A stretch of 26,997 bases of DNA from Firmicutes bacterium CAG:124 (GCA_000432135.1 HF990571.1:1-26997), one strand, 5' to 3'; shown: positions 14,384-23,188, counted from the stretch's first letter. Numbers and translations are program-made. The notes: generated from the sequence alone by a model not told the origin.

Positions 14384-14730
14384 TCAATGTCTGTCGCCCT
14401 TCAGCCGCTTTAACTCCGCCAGCTCCGCTTTCATCTCTGCGATCAGCACCTTCAGCTTCTCCTCACATTCCTCGCGCGTATGTGCATACACATTCCGCGC
14501 GTGCTTTTTGCCGTCGATCCATGTCGGGGAGTAGCGGCCCTCAAAAAGATGGTCATTGATCTGGCTGATGCCCCCTCAAACAGGTGGTCGTTGATCTGGC
14601 TGATGCAGCCCGTGCCGGGCTTGCGGCCCTTGCCCATGTAGGGCTGAAAATCAACGATGGCGGGCATATTCGCCTGCGGGCGCAAAACTCTGCGAGGCTT
14701 CTGGGGAATTGAAGAGATTTTTGAATTCAT
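14384..14730 (-). pseudogene. Integrase-arm-like small protein, broken by a 35-bp tandem duplication
   Basis: The frame from the ATG at 14730 reads MNSKISSIPQKPRRVLRPQA, then PAIVDFQPYMGKGRKPGTGC, then ISQINDHLFEG. After a 35-bp duplication the reading frame is lost. In the shifted frame the protein repeats ISQINDHLFEG and continues RYSPTWIDGKKHARNVYAHT, then REECEEKLKVLIAEMKAELAEL, to the stop at 14384. Removing one copy restores a protein of about 103 residues. The GRYSP...KKHARNVYAHTREECEEKL pattern resembles the arm-type DNA-binding domain at the N-terminus of tyrosine integrases. The two copies (14538-14571, 14573-14606) differ at three sites. Confidence 0.65.
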
Positions 14731-14755
14731 GGGGGCTTTTTGTCGAATTTGCGGC

Positions 14756-14785
14756 TTGTTTCCGGCTCTTTGTCTGTGATAAGAT
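14756..14785 (+). promoter_or_regulatory. Promoter of surE
   Basis: TTGTTT (14756-14761), 18 bp, TAAGAT (14780-14785), 27 bp before the start codon. AAAGGAG (14794-14800) is the ribosome site with an unusually long 12-nt spacing. Confidence 0.5.
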
Positions 14786-14812
14786 AGGCACACAAAGGAG
14801 TGTATTGCACAT

Positions 14813-15550
14813 ATGAAAGAAAAGCTGAAAATTCTGATTGCGAACGACGATGGGATCCGGTCGGAAGGTATTGCAAAGCTGGCTCGCGCCGCTGCCTCAT
14901 TTGGAACGGTCTGGGTCGCTGCACCGGAACACCAGTGCAGCGGCATGTCTGTCCGCCTGACTATCTCTGAAAAGAGCCAGATGGCGGTCTACCGCTATGA
15001 TTTCCCGGTTCCTGTGGAGGCCGCCTGGAGCGTAGACGGCACGCCCGCCGATTGTGTCAAGGTTGCGCTGAACGCACTGCTCCCATTCCGCCCGGATATT
15101 GTCCTGTCCGGCATCAACGACGGGCTGAACGCGGGTCTTGACGTCGCCTACTCCGGAACCATCGGCGCGGCGACAGAGGCGGCCATGCACGGCGTTCCCG
15201 CCATTGCATTTTCCATGCGCGACGGCAAATCCTTCGACGTTACCGATCACTACCTCTGCTCCGTTCTTGGCGAGCTTCTGGAGAAGCCGCTCGGCCGGGG
15301 CGAAATCTGGAACGTCAACTTCCCCACCTGTCCGCTCTGCGACTGCCGCGGCATTCTGTACGAGCGTTTCCCGGAAAAGCAGTCGTATTACGAAAACTAT
15401 TATGAATGCGTCCGCGAGGAAAACGGTGTGCGCTATCTGTCGCCTGCTGCAAAGGTTTTGCACGCAGACGCCGTGACGGACGGCAGCGATATCCACGCGG
15501 TTCTGAACGGCTATGTTTCCATCGGCAAGGTGCGCTGCGCGCCGTTTTGA
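14813..15550 (+). CDS. surE: 5'/3'-nucleotidase SurE
   Basis: The protein has 245 residues. SurE dephosphorylates nucleoside monophosphates in the cytoplasm with a divalent metal. The N-terminal KILIANDDGIRSEGI carries the metal ligands Asp12 and Asp13. VAAPEHQCSGMSVRLT, VDGTPADCVKVAL and SGINDGLNAGLDVAYSGTIGAA are the remaining family motifs, including the Ser and Asn ligands. Its length is normal for the family. It has its own promoter, and the next operon has another, so it is probably transcribed alone. It sits beside a transporter operon that also encodes a 5'-nucleotidase, which suggests a shared theme of nucleotide or phosphate recovery. Confidence 0.95.
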   Translation: MKEKLKILIANDDGIRSEGIAKLARAAASFGTVWVAAPEHQCSGMSVRLTISEKSQMAVYRYDFPVPVEAAWSVDGTPADCVKVALNALLPFRPDIVLSGINDGLNAGLDVAYSGTIGAATEAAMHGVPAIAFSMRDGKSFDVTDHYLCSVLGELLEKPLGRGEIWNVNFPTCPLCDCRGILYERFPEKQSYYENYYECVREENGVRYLSPAAKVLHADAVTDGSDIHAVLNGYVSIGKVRCAPF

Positions 15551-15629
15551 ACATTTGTCTTTATACTGTGGACAGTTTCAAATTATTAAGCCGAAGTTAA
15601 AAAATGACATATTTCTTGCATTTGACTTC

Positions 15630-15658
15630 TTGTATTGTCTCACATGATGTGGTATATT
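15630..15658 (+). promoter_or_regulatory. Promoter of the phnD operon
   Basis: TTGTAT (15630-15635), 17 bp, TATATT (15653-15658). A TTGACT at 15622 is badly spaced. The predicted start leaves a ~100-nt leader. Confidence 0.5.
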
Positions 15659-15663
15659 TGCTT

Positions 15664-15735
15664 TGGTAGAAATACCAGTATCTTGCGGGGCTGCGCTGTG
15701 CGCAGTCTCAGCTCACCACCGCGGCACTGCCGCGG
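15664..15735 (+). promoter_or_regulatory. Structured 5' leader of phnD
   Basis: Three perfect hairpins stand in a row: TGGTA-GAAA-TACCA (15664-15677), CTGCG-CTGTG-CGCAG (15691-15705) and CCGCGG-CACTG-CCGCGG (15719-15735). AGGAGG follows at 15748. It matches no riboswitch class I recognise; it may stabilise an abundant mRNA or regulate it. Confidence 0.5.
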
Positions 15736-15762
15736 ACACATGTTTCAGGAGGAATATAGAAA

Positions 15763-16923
15763 ATGAAGAAGATCATTGCACTGCTCCTCGTGGCGGTCAT
15801 GGCAATCGGCTTCTGCGCCTGCGCAGCCAAGACCGAGACCCCCGATGAACCCGCCACAACGGAAACCACGACCACTGAGGCCACGGAAACCACCGAAACC
15901 ACGGAACCCGCAGCTGAAGAAACCACGACCGAAGAAACCACCGAAAACCAGCATTTCGACAAACTGACGCTTGAGTTTGTTCCCTCCAAGGACGCCGACG
16001 TCATCATCACTGGCACGAAGAACCTTCCCGAACTCGTGAAGGCTGAAATGTCCAAGCTCGGCTACGACATCGACGAAGTCGACATCACGGTCGGCACCAG
16101 CTACGACGCCACCGGCGAGGCTATGGCTGCCGGTTCCATCGATCTGGGCTGGCTGCCCGGCGGCACGTACGCGCTGTACTCCGACGATGTGGATGTCATC
16201 CTGACCGCTACCCGTAACGGCCTGTCCAACGACTCCACCAACCCCGCCGACTGGAACGGTGAAGCCAACGCCACCAAGAAGGATGGCCCGCAGGTCACCT
16301 ACTACCGCTCTTTGATCTATGCTACTCCGTCTGCTTATGGTCAGGAACTCGCTGCTAAGGTCAATGCTGGCGAAAAGCTTACCTGGGAAGACCTCGACAA
16401 GGCAACCTGGGCTGTCCAGAAGACCTCCTCTTCTGCCGGTTACATCTATCCGTCCATGTGGCTGATGGCCAACTACGACGGCAAGAAGATCTCTGATCTG
16501 TCCAACGTCATGCCCATCGACTCCGGTTACGGCACCGCGTTCTCCTACGCTGCTGCGGAATCCGTCGATATCATCGTCTGCTACGCCGACGGCCGTAACG
16601 ACTACGAAGCATCCTGGACGCTGCCCACCGACCAGCAGGACGAAACCGGCAAGCAGGGCATGGGCCGCTCCGACTCCATCTGGAACGAGATGAACGTCAT
16701 CGGCGTCACCGAGGGCATCTACAACGATACCGTCGCCATCTCCAAGGAGAGCCAGTACTACACCCCCGAAATCGTCGCTGCCCTTCAGGAGTGCTTCATC
16801 AACATCATCGGCACCGATGAAGGCAAGGCCATCTTCGACGTCTACAGCCACACCGGCTACGCCAAGGCGACCGACGCTGACTACGACGGCGCACGCGCTG
16901 CTCTGCAGGCTGTTGCCGAGTAA
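15763..16923 (+). CDS. phnD: PhnD-type substrate-binding lipoprotein of an ABC transporter
   Basis: The protein has 386 residues. A signal peptide, MKKIIALLLVAVMAIGFCAC, ends at a lipobox with Cys18 or Cys20 as the lipid site. A Thr/Glu-rich tether (about 24-62) spans the cell wall. LTLEFVPSKDADVIITGTKN, then AGSIDLGWLPGGTYALY and VILTATRNG, are typical of the phosphate/phosphite/phosphonate-binding PhnD family. It captures a small phosphorus-containing ligand outside the cell and hands it to the PhnE permeases. Codon use is much more biased than in its neighbours, fitting high expression. A terminator directly follows, so it is made in excess of the downstream proteins. The exact ligand cannot be read from the sequence. 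Confidence 0.85.
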   Translation: MKKIIALLLVAVMAIGFCACAAKTETPDEPATTETTTTEATETTETTEPAAEETTTEETTENQHFDKLTLEFVPSKDADVIITGTKNLPELVKAEMSKLGYDIDEVDITVGTSYDATGEAMAAGSIDLGWLPGGTYALYSDDVDVILTATRNGLSNDSTNPADWNGEANATKKDGPQVTYYRSLIYATPSAYGQELAAKVNAGEKLTWEDLDKATWAVQKTSSSAGYIYPSMWLMANYDGKKISDLSNVMPIDSGYGTAFSYAAAESVDIIVCYADGRNDYEASWTLPTDQQDETGKQGMGRSDSIWNEMNVIGVTEGIYNDTVAISKESQYYTPEIVAALQECFINIIGTDEGKAIFDVYSHTGYAKATDADYDGARAALQAVAE

Positions 16924-16955
16924 TCCGTCATCAACCAAATAACGTCCAAATGAAT

Positions 16956-16988
16956 AAAGCGCCCCGCGTCAACGGGGCGCTTTTCGTT
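16956..16988 (+). terminator. Internal operon terminator/attenuator after phnD
   Basis: AAAGCGCCCCG (16956-16966) and CGGGGCGCTTT (16973-16983), then TTCGTTTT. No new promoter is evident before phnC, so partial read-through is the likely way phnC is expressed. Confidence 0.8.
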
Positions 16989-17060
16989 TTACAGATATCT
17001 CAGCAAAAGCACATCTCCGATATTCTCCATTCAAATCCTCAGAAAGAAAAGAGTCGCAGC

Positions 17061-17858
<798 letters not shown>

Positions 17859-17861
17859 GCC

Positions 17862-18713
17862 ATGGAAAACAACACGTCTTCTCTGATGAAGCTTACACTC
17901 TACGACCGCATCTTCAAACCCCAGACCGTAACGCTTCCCAATGGACATTCGGTCCAGCGGCGCAGAAGCCGCACGCCGGTAATCGTCCTTTTCCTGGCCG
18001 TTGCAATCTGGCTGTCTCTTCGCATGACAGGCTTTGATCTGCACGTCGTCATCACAAAATTCCGCAAGATGGTGGACCTCCTGGAGAAAATTCTTCAGCC
18101 GGACTGGTCGTTCTTCCCGAAGGTCGTTTCTCCTCTGATCGATACCATCAAAATGTCGATTCTCGGTACGGTCATCGGCTGCGTGATAGCGCTGCCGGTT
18201 GCGATTCTCTCGTCGAGCAACATCAACAAGAGCATTCCCGTCGTCTGGCTCATCCGATTCCTGCTTGGCCTTATCCGGACACTGCCGACTCTGATCATCG
18301 CACTCGTGTGCGCGCTGATCTTCTCGCTCGGCACGTTTTCCGGCACCATCGCAATCGCCATCTTTACCTTTGGTATCGTGGCCAAAATGCTCTTTGAGTC
18401 GATTGAAACCATCGACATGGGGCCGTTTGAGGCGATGGAAGCGCTCGGCGCGAACAAGTTCCAGGCATTCTGGTCCGCCTGCGTGCCGCAGATTCTGCCC
18501 GTTTATTTAAGCCACTGCCTGTACTGCTTTGAAATGAACGTGCGCGCATCGGCAATTCTCGGTTACGTCGGCGCTGGCGGCCTTGGTATCACGATCAACG
18601 AGCGCATCGGCTGGCGCGATTACAACAGCCTCGGCACGGTGCTGCTGTCGCTGTTCGTGGTCGTTGTCATCATCGACTTCTTCAGCGAATACCTTCGCAA
18701 GAAGCTGAGCTGA
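17862..18713 (+). CDS. phnE: PhnE-type ABC transporter permease 1
   Basis: The protein has 283 residues. After a basic cytoplasmic N-terminus (1-38) there are about six membrane helices, starting at TPVIVLFLAVAIWLSL. EAMEALGANKFQAFWSACVP is the EAA loop that contacts the ATPase, followed by LGYVGAGGLGITI, which is typical of PhnE. It should form the channel as a heterodimer with the next gene. It begins 3 nt after phnC, so the two are coupled. Confidence 0.9.
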   Translation: MENNTSSLMKLTLYDRIFKPQTVTLPNGHSVQRRRSRTPVIVLFLAVAIWLSLRMTGFDLHVVITKFRKMVDLLEKILQPDWSFFPKVVSPLIDTIKMSILGTVIGCVIALPVAILSSSNINKSIPVVWLIRFLLGLIRTLPTLIIALVCALIFSLGTFSGTIAIAIFTFGIVAKMLFESIETIDMGPFEAMEALGANKFQAFWSACVPQILPVYLSHCLYCFEMNVRASAILGYVGAGGLGITINERIGWRDYNSLGTVLLSLFVVVVIIDFFSEYLRKKLS

Positions 18714-18727
18714 AAGGAGGCTGCAAG

Positions 18728-19585
18728 ATGGAAAAGAAAGACAAAATCGCCATGCTGGAGCAGTCGCTTGACCGGAAGCTCACCACGCTTGAAATGTATG
18801 AAAACCGCCCGCGCAAGTGGATTTTGTACCTTGTGATTGTGCTGGCGGTCACACTGCTTGTCGGCTGGTCGGCAGACGACATCCACTTTACGGGCCTCAC
18901 CGCCACCGGTACGGAGGTCGCCAAGGGTGTCCTCCACGGCGTGTTCCACCCGGACACAAATCTGTTGTTCGGTACCGGCGACTCCGATGTGCCGTATCTG
19001 CTGCTGCAAACCATTGCCATTGCTGTGCTCGGTACTATTTTCGGCGCAATTCTGGCCATCCCCTTCGCGTTTCTGGCCTCGTTCAATATCATGCCGAAGG
19101 CGGTTGCGTACATTGTCCGCATTCTGATTCTGATGATCCGCACCATCCCGTCCATTGTCTGGGCGCTGATGTGGATCCGTGTGACAGGCCCGGGCGCCGC
19201 CTGCGGCGTTATCACGCAGTCGGTCTGCTCGATCGGCATGATCTCCAAAATGTACATCACGGCCATTGAAGATCTGGATACGCACATTCTCGAAAGTCTG
19301 GACGCCATGGGCTGCACGCCGTTCCAGAAAATCCGCTACGGCGTTCTGCCGCAGCTGACGGCAAGCTTCATCTCGACTACGATCTACCGCTTTGACATCA
19401 ACCTCAAAGACGCCACGACGCTCGGCATCGTCGGCGCGGGCGGTATCGGCGCGTCGTTGGTGCAGTGTCTCAACTCCCGCCGCTGGGGTATGGTCGGCTC
19501 GTTCGTCTGGGGCCTGATGGTGCTTGTTCTGATCATCGAACTCATCTCCACGCGCATCCGCAGAAAGCTTGCGCACGGCGAATAA
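18728..19585 (+). CDS. phnE: PhnE-type ABC transporter permease 2
   Basis: The protein has 285 residues. A charged N-terminus (1-30) is followed by WILYLVIVLAVTLLVGW and about five further helices. ESLDAMGCTPFQKIRYGVLP is the EAA loop and LGIVGAGGIGASL the conserved distal motif. PLL...TIAIAVLGTIFGAILAIP is typical of the family. AAGGAGG lies 6 nt upstream of the ATG. Two different PhnE subunits imply a heterodimeric channel. It ends near a hairpin at 19591. Confidence 0.9.
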   Translation: MEKKDKIAMLEQSLDRKLTTLEMYENRPRKWILYLVIVLAVTLLVGWSADDIHFTGLTATGTEVAKGVLHGVFHPDTNLLFGTGDSDVPYLLLQTIAIAVLGTIFGAILAIPFAFLASFNIMPKAVAYIVRILILMIRTIPSIVWALMWIRVTGPGAACGVITQSVCSIGMISKMYITAIEDLDTHILESLDAMGCTPFQKIRYGVLPQLTASFISTTIYRFDINLKDATTLGIVGAGGIGASLVQCLNSRRWGMVGSFVWGLMVLVLIIELISTRIRRKLAHGE

Positions 19586-19590
19586 AAACT

Positions 19591-19611
19591 GGGGGCGCTC
19601 TGAGCGCCCCC
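19591..19611 (-). terminator. Strong hairpin between phnE and the 5'-nucleotidase gene
   Basis: GGGGGCGCT and AGCGCCCCC with loop CTG. A T run follows only on the minus strand (AGTTTTTATT). On the + strand it may slow transcription or protect the upstream mRNA rather than terminate it. Confidence 0.5.
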
Positions 19612-19635
19612 AACGTATCCTCAAGGGCCATTGCT

Positions 19636-21150
19636 ATGGAAAAGAAATTGACAATCTACTATACCAGCGATATCCACGGCTGCTTCTCGCCGATTGATTA
19701 TGCCACCTGCCTGCCGACAGACTCCGGCCTTGCCAACTGCATGGCGCAGTTCCGGAAAGACGGCAACACCCTTGTTATCGACGGCGGTGACACCCTGCAA
19801 GGCAGTCCTCTCACCTATTATCTGAGCCATGAAGCGCGCGATGTCACAACGCTCCCGGCCGCGCTTTTAAACCTCGGCGGGTATGATTTTGTAACGCTCG
19901 GCAACCATGACTTCGACTATGGGAAACAGACCATCGAGCGCTATCTTGCCGCTCTGAACGCCCGCTGCCTGTGCGCAAATGTGGAGGGTATCCACGGCGT
20001 GGAGAAAACGGCCGTTGTTACCATAGAAAATGGGCTTCGCGTCGGCCTGACCGGTATGATTACGCCCTTTGTCACACAGTTTGAAAGCGCAGAGAATATG
20101 GCCGGCATCACTGTGACCGACGCATTTGCCGCCGCCTGGTCCGCACTTTCCGAGTTGCGGCACAAAACAGACCTCACCATCTGCATCTACCACGGCGGAT
20201 TCGAAGCGGACGTCAAAACAGGAGAAATTCTCTCACAGACCAGCGAGAACCAAGGCTGCCGTATCTGCCGGGAGCTTGGGTTTGATATTCTGCTTGCAGC
20301 GCACCAGCATATGCAGGCCGAAAATCTTCAGATCGGCGGGACGTATACCTGCCAGCCGCCGGAAAAAGCCGCAAAGTTTATCCGCATGGACGTAACGGCT
20401 GACCGTGGAAGCGTCCATGCCGTCTCCCAGCTGATACCGGCAGGATCGGTCGCGCTTCCGGCTGCCGCAGACGCACTTCAGAGTGCCGAGGCACAGACTG
20501 CCCGCTGGCTCGATACACCGGTTGGCCGGCTCGATGTGCCGATTCCGGCGGAAGATCCTCTGACGCTGGCGAAAAACGGCTCCCTGCTCGCAAACCTCAT
20601 CAATCAGGTGCAATTGGAAGCTTCCGGCGCGGACATTTCTCTCACGAGCCTTTCCAATCGTGTGGTTGATTTTCCGCAGGATGTGACCGTCCGTGCCATT
20701 GTCTCGGCCTACGCATTTCCCAACACGCTCCAGACCATCCGCGTCACAAGAGCTGTTCTGACGGCCGCGCTGGAACGGAGCCTTTCCTATTTTGATTTTG
20801 CGCCGGACGGAAGCCTTTGCATCAGCGACACATTCCTGCGGCCAATCATCCAGCATTTCAACTACGACTATTTTTCCGGGCTTACCGTCACGGCAGACCT
20901 TTACCAGCCGGTCGGCCGGCGCGTGCGGTCCATCGTCTACCAGGGCAGAGAGCTGCCTGATGATCAGACGCTCACGCTCTGCCTCAACAATTACCGCGCC
21001 TCCGGCGCCGGCGGCTACGGCTGCTACAAGAGCTGTCCGCTTGTGTCGGAAAATTTGACAGAAATCTCTGATCTCGTCACACAGTATGTGCTGCAGCATC
21101 GCGAGATTACCGTCGACAAAACCAAGTGGCTGCAATTTTGCAGCGATTGA
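19636..21150 (+). CDS. 5'-nucleotidase/metallophosphatase, cytoplasmic form
   Basis: The protein has 504 residues. Metal-site motifs are in order: TSDIHG (Asp12, His14), VIDGGDTLQG (48-56 region), LGNHDFDYG (Asn90, His91), IYHGGFE, and LLAAHQHM in place of the usual GHxH. The C-terminal domain, with ASGADISLTSLSNR then RASGAGGYGCY, is the substrate-binding domain of UshA/CpdB-type enzymes. These release phosphate from nucleotides, 2',3'-cyclic nucleotides or UDP-sugars. Most are exported, but this one starts MEKKLTIYYTSDIHG with no signal peptide, so it should act inside the cell. It follows the transporter genes by 50 bp. The ATG at 19636 fits the family start. Confidence 0.85.
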   Translation: MEKKLTIYYTSDIHGCFSPIDYATCLPTDSGLANCMAQFRKDGNTLVIDGGDTLQGSPLTYYLSHEARDVTTLPAALLNLGGYDFVTLGNHDFDYGKQTIERYLAALNARCLCANVEGIHGVEKTAVVTIENGLRVGLTGMITPFVTQFESAENMAGITVTDAFAAAWSALSELRHKTDLTICIYHGGFEADVKTGEILSQTSENQGCRICRELGFDILLAAHQHMQAENLQIGGTYTCQPPEKAAKFIRMDVTADRGSVHAVSQLIPAGSVALPAAADALQSAEAQTARWLDTPVGRLDVPIPAEDPLTLAKNGSLLANLINQVQLEASGADISLTSLSNRVVDFPQDVTVRAIVSAYAFPNTLQTIRVTRAVLTAALERSLSYFDFAPDGSLCISDTFLRPIIQHFNYDYFSGLTVTADLYQPVGRRVRSIVYQGRELPDDQTLTLCLNNYRASGAGGYGCYKSCPLVSENLTEISDLVTQYVLQHREITVDKTKWLQFCSD

Positions 21151-21188
21151 ACACAGAGCCGCATAACGCGGCACAGGAGGAATGAACT

Positions 21189-22163
21189 ATGGAAAACAAC
21201 GTATTCAAGGTCGTCTTGCTGCAGGCGCTTCCCGCGTCCGGCAAATCCGAAGTCCGTAACTTTATGGCGAACATCGAGCCCGAACGGCTCAAAAAGGAGT
21301 TCCACATCGGCGAAAACCTCCAGCTCGATGATTTCCCCTACGTCCATATGATGCGCCGCATCGACAATGAGCTCGAAGCTATGGGCCAGGCCAGACTCTT
21401 CTATCCGGGCGAGGAGCCCTTCATTGACGGAAGAGACTGGGGCACGCTCTGCTGCCTGTTGAACGAGGACTATCACGATCTGCTCAACCGCAACGTGCAG
21501 AAGCCCGATTCCTGCGCGCAGCTGCTTTTTGATCGTTACGACAGAGCCGGTCAGATCGTCGGCATTGCGCCGCGGCTCGGAAAGCTCCCGGAAGAAATCC
21601 GCAAAAAACTGGCGGAAAAGCTGGAAGCCGAGGCGGCCGCCATGCTGAAAGAAAAACAGGACGCTTATCCCGACTCCTTTGACGGCAAGACCATTATCAT
21701 TGAGTGCGCGCGCGGCGGACCGGACGGCGCGTCGATGCCGCTGACAGGCTCCGACGGATACCAGTATTCGCTTCCGATGTTCTGCCCGGAAATTCTGGAA
21801 AACGCCGCAATCCTCTACATCTGGGTCACACCGGAGGAGTCCCGCCGCAAAAATGCCGACCGCGCCGACCCCAACGATCCCGGCTCGAACCTGCACCATG
21901 GCGTGCCGCTGGCCGTCATGCTGGGAGAATACGGCTGCGACGATATGGAGTATCTTGCAAACACGTCCGAGCAGAAGGGCACCGTAACTGTGAAGGCGCA
22001 CGGAAATACCTATCATGTGCCGATCGGTATTTTTGATAACCGTGTGGATAAGACCTCCTTCCTCCGCGCAGAGCCGTCCGCCTGGGACGCAGCACTGGTA
22101 GAAGATGTGACATGCGCCATCCGTCAGGCCACAGACACCATGTGGGCCGGTTACCGGAAATAA
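21189..22163 (+). CDS. P-loop protein of unknown function in the phn operon
   Basis: The protein has 324 residues. VVLLQALPASGKSEVRNFM (8-26) is a Walker A-like loop (ASGKSE). IIIECARGG and ILYIWVTPEESRRKNADRAD could supply Walker B and a lid rich in arginine, as in kinases that phosphorylate small molecules. I do not recognise the family. CACAGGAGG precedes the ATG at 21189. It is the last gene of the operon, 38 bp after the nucleotidase gene and just before the terminator at 22183. The operon context suggests a kinase or nucleotide-binding role related to the transported compound, which is inference only. Confidence 0.7.
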   Translation: MENNVFKVVLLQALPASGKSEVRNFMANIEPERLKKEFHIGENLQLDDFPYVHMMRRIDNELEAMGQARLFYPGEEPFIDGRDWGTLCCLLNEDYHDLLNRNVQKPDSCAQLLFDRYDRAGQIVGIAPRLGKLPEEIRKKLAEKLEAEAAAMLKEKQDAYPDSFDGKTIIIECARGGPDGASMPLTGSDGYQYSLPMFCPEILENAAILYIWVTPEESRRKNADRADPNDPGSNLHHGVPLAVMLGEYGCDDMEYLANTSEQKGTVTVKAHGNTYHVPIGIFDNRVDKTSFLRAEPSAWDAALVEDVTCAIRQATDTMWAGYRK

Positions 22164-22182
22164 AGCAATGCATCACAAGCAC

Positions 22183-22222
22183 AAACCGCCCACCAGAAAT
22201 TTCCGGTGGGCGGTTTCGTTTT
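22183..22222 (+). terminator. Terminator of the phn operon
   Basis: AAACCGCCCACC (22183-22194) and GGTGGGCGGTTT (22205-22216) form a 12-bp perfect stem, then CGTTTT. Confidence 0.9.
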
Positions 22223-22286
22223 ATGGCAGATTAAAAGCCGAAGCAGGCACGCACAGCGTCCGCGTAATCACCTCTGCAAACCAGAT

Positions 22287-22355
22287 ATGACGCAGCATGA
22301 TTGCCTCGGAAAAAACTGCCGGCATTTTGAAAAATATGAGGACGCAGGGTACTCT
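22287..22355 (+). pseudogene. Fragment homologous to the DnaQ-like nuclease gene
   Basis: The frame reads MTQHDCLGKNCRHFEKYEDA followed by GY. It matches residues 304-325 of the protein at 7747 (MTQHNCLGKNCRYFEKYEDA), with many third-base differences. Neither the flanking zinc motifs nor the exonuclease domain is present. It is a remnant of a second, diverged copy. Confidence 0.75.
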
Positions 22356-22413
22356 TTTTTGAAGTCTCTGCTGTCAGTCATGCTTGTGATCCTCCCGAAT
22401 TCCGATTTATTTC

Positions 22414-22442
22414 ATTATAGCAAAGTCACGCCCAAGGCACAA
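22414..22442 (-). promoter_or_regulatory. Orphan promoter, copy of the DUF3784 promoter
   Basis: On the minus strand TTGTGC (22442-22437), 17 bp, TATAAT (22419-22414), then GGGAGG (22396-22391) and an ATG at 22381. The adjoining gene is missing. Confidence 0.65.
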
Positions 22443-22459
22443 TGCAGCCGCCCAAAACG

Positions 22460-22524
22460 CTGATATGCTCCCTCCATGCTTGACAGTTTGTTTTTCGCTG
22501 TCTCTCATGGAGGGAGCATATCAG
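22460..22524. repeat. 65-nt inverted repeat
   Basis: CTGATATGCTCCCTCCATG (22460-22478) and its exact complement (22506-22524) form a 19-bp stem. It continues with GACAG/CTGTC (22482-22486, 22498-22502) inside. It has no T run. It may be a remnant of a small non-autonomous element or a processed RNA hairpin. Confidence 0.7.
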
Positions 22525-22548
22525 ACATTGCCCCGGCGGGGCTTTGGC

Positions 22549-23100
22549 TTATTTATAGCACTCCGGCTTCAGAATGCCGATGTAGGGGAGATTGCGGTAG
22601 TAATTTGCGTAATCGAGGCCGTAGCCGACGACGAATTCGTCCGGGATCTCGAAGCCGCACATATCGGTCTTGTAGCTCTCGGGATGGCGCGACGCCTTGT
22701 CCAGGAACGAGATCGTCGTAATGGATGCGGGGTTCCGTGCGCCGAAGAGCTGGCGCAGGTACTGCATGGTGAGGCCCGAATCGATGATGTCCTCGACGAT
22801 GACGACATGGCGGCCCGTAATGTTGTTGTCCAGATCCTTGATGAGGCGGACGACGCCGGTGGACTGCGCGGATGCGCCGTAGCTGGAGACAGCGATGAAA
22901 TCCATGTCAATGGCGCAGTTCATGCAGCGGCACAGATCGATGTAGAAAAACGATGCGCCCTTGAGCACGCACACCAGCACGGGGCGCTTGTCTCCAAGCT
23001 TTGCGGTCAGATCTGCGCCGAGCTGCTCGACGCGGGCGGCGATGGCTTTTTCGGTAAAAAGGACGCGTTCAATGTCCTGTTCAGGCGTTCTGATGAGCAT
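22549..23100 (-). CDS. hpt: Hypoxanthine phosphoribosyltransferase
   Basis: The protein has 183 residues. It converts hypoxanthine or guanine plus PRPP to IMP or GMP in purine salvage. The PRPP-binding loop VVIVEDIIDSGLT (99-111) is complete. VCVLKGASFFYIDL, with the flexible-loop segment SSYG, and the C-terminal PDEFVVGYGLDY (purine-binding region) match the family. The ATG at 23100 has GGAGG 5 nt upstream; a longer frame begins inside the promoter. It is transcribed away from purA-purB. A GC hairpin without a strong T run (around 22530-22541) follows the stop. Confidence 0.95.
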   Translation of the reverse strand: MLIRTPEQDIERVLFTEKAIAARVEQLGADLTAKLGDKRPVLVCVLKGASFFYIDLCRCMNCAIDMDFIAVSSYGASAQSTGVVRLIKDLDNNITGRHVVIVEDIIDSGLTMQYLRQLFGARNPASITTISFLDKASRHPESYKTDMCGFEIPDEFVVGYGLDYANYYRNLPYIGILKPECYK

Positions 23101-23145
23101 AAAATCCTCCAAAATAGCCGGAAAACCGGCGTTGTCAACTTTTCC

Positions 23146-23174
23146 ATTATAAACAGAGGAATACAATAAGTAAA
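23146..23174 (-). promoter_or_regulatory. Promoter of hpt
   Basis: On the minus strand TTTACT (23174-23169), 17 bp, TATAAT (23151-23146). A short GCCGG-TTTT-CCGGC-like hairpin lies in the 45-nt leader. Confidence 0.7.
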
Positions 23175-23188
23175 ATAGATAAACCTAA

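Larger units (their letters stand above)
22223..22548. other. Scar region without an intact gene
   Basis: It contains a nuclease-gene fragment (22287-22355), a leftward promoter copy (22414-22442) that would drive only a 37-codon frame (22268-22381), and a 65-nt inverted repeat (22460-22524). The junctions between these pieces look like old deletions. Confidence 0.6.

Noticed and set aside
15745..16938. 397-residue frame antisense to phnD
   Set aside because: It arises from the strong codon bias of phnD; its protein is a low-complexity Val/Gly/Asp sequence, and it lacks a ribosome site.
16950..17060. Upstream start for phnC
   Set aside because: It would translate the terminator stem; the family start is at 17061.
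18620..19624. 334-residue frame antisense to the PhnE permease gene
   Set aside because: It is rich in His, Asp and Arg without motifs, and fully overlaps a clear family member.
19465..19635. Upstream start for the 5'-nucleotidase
   Set aside because: It lies inside phnE in another frame; the family start is at 19636.
20233..21174. Antisense frame over the 5'-nucleotidase gene
   Set aside because: It has no family resemblance; the sense frame has all metal motifs.
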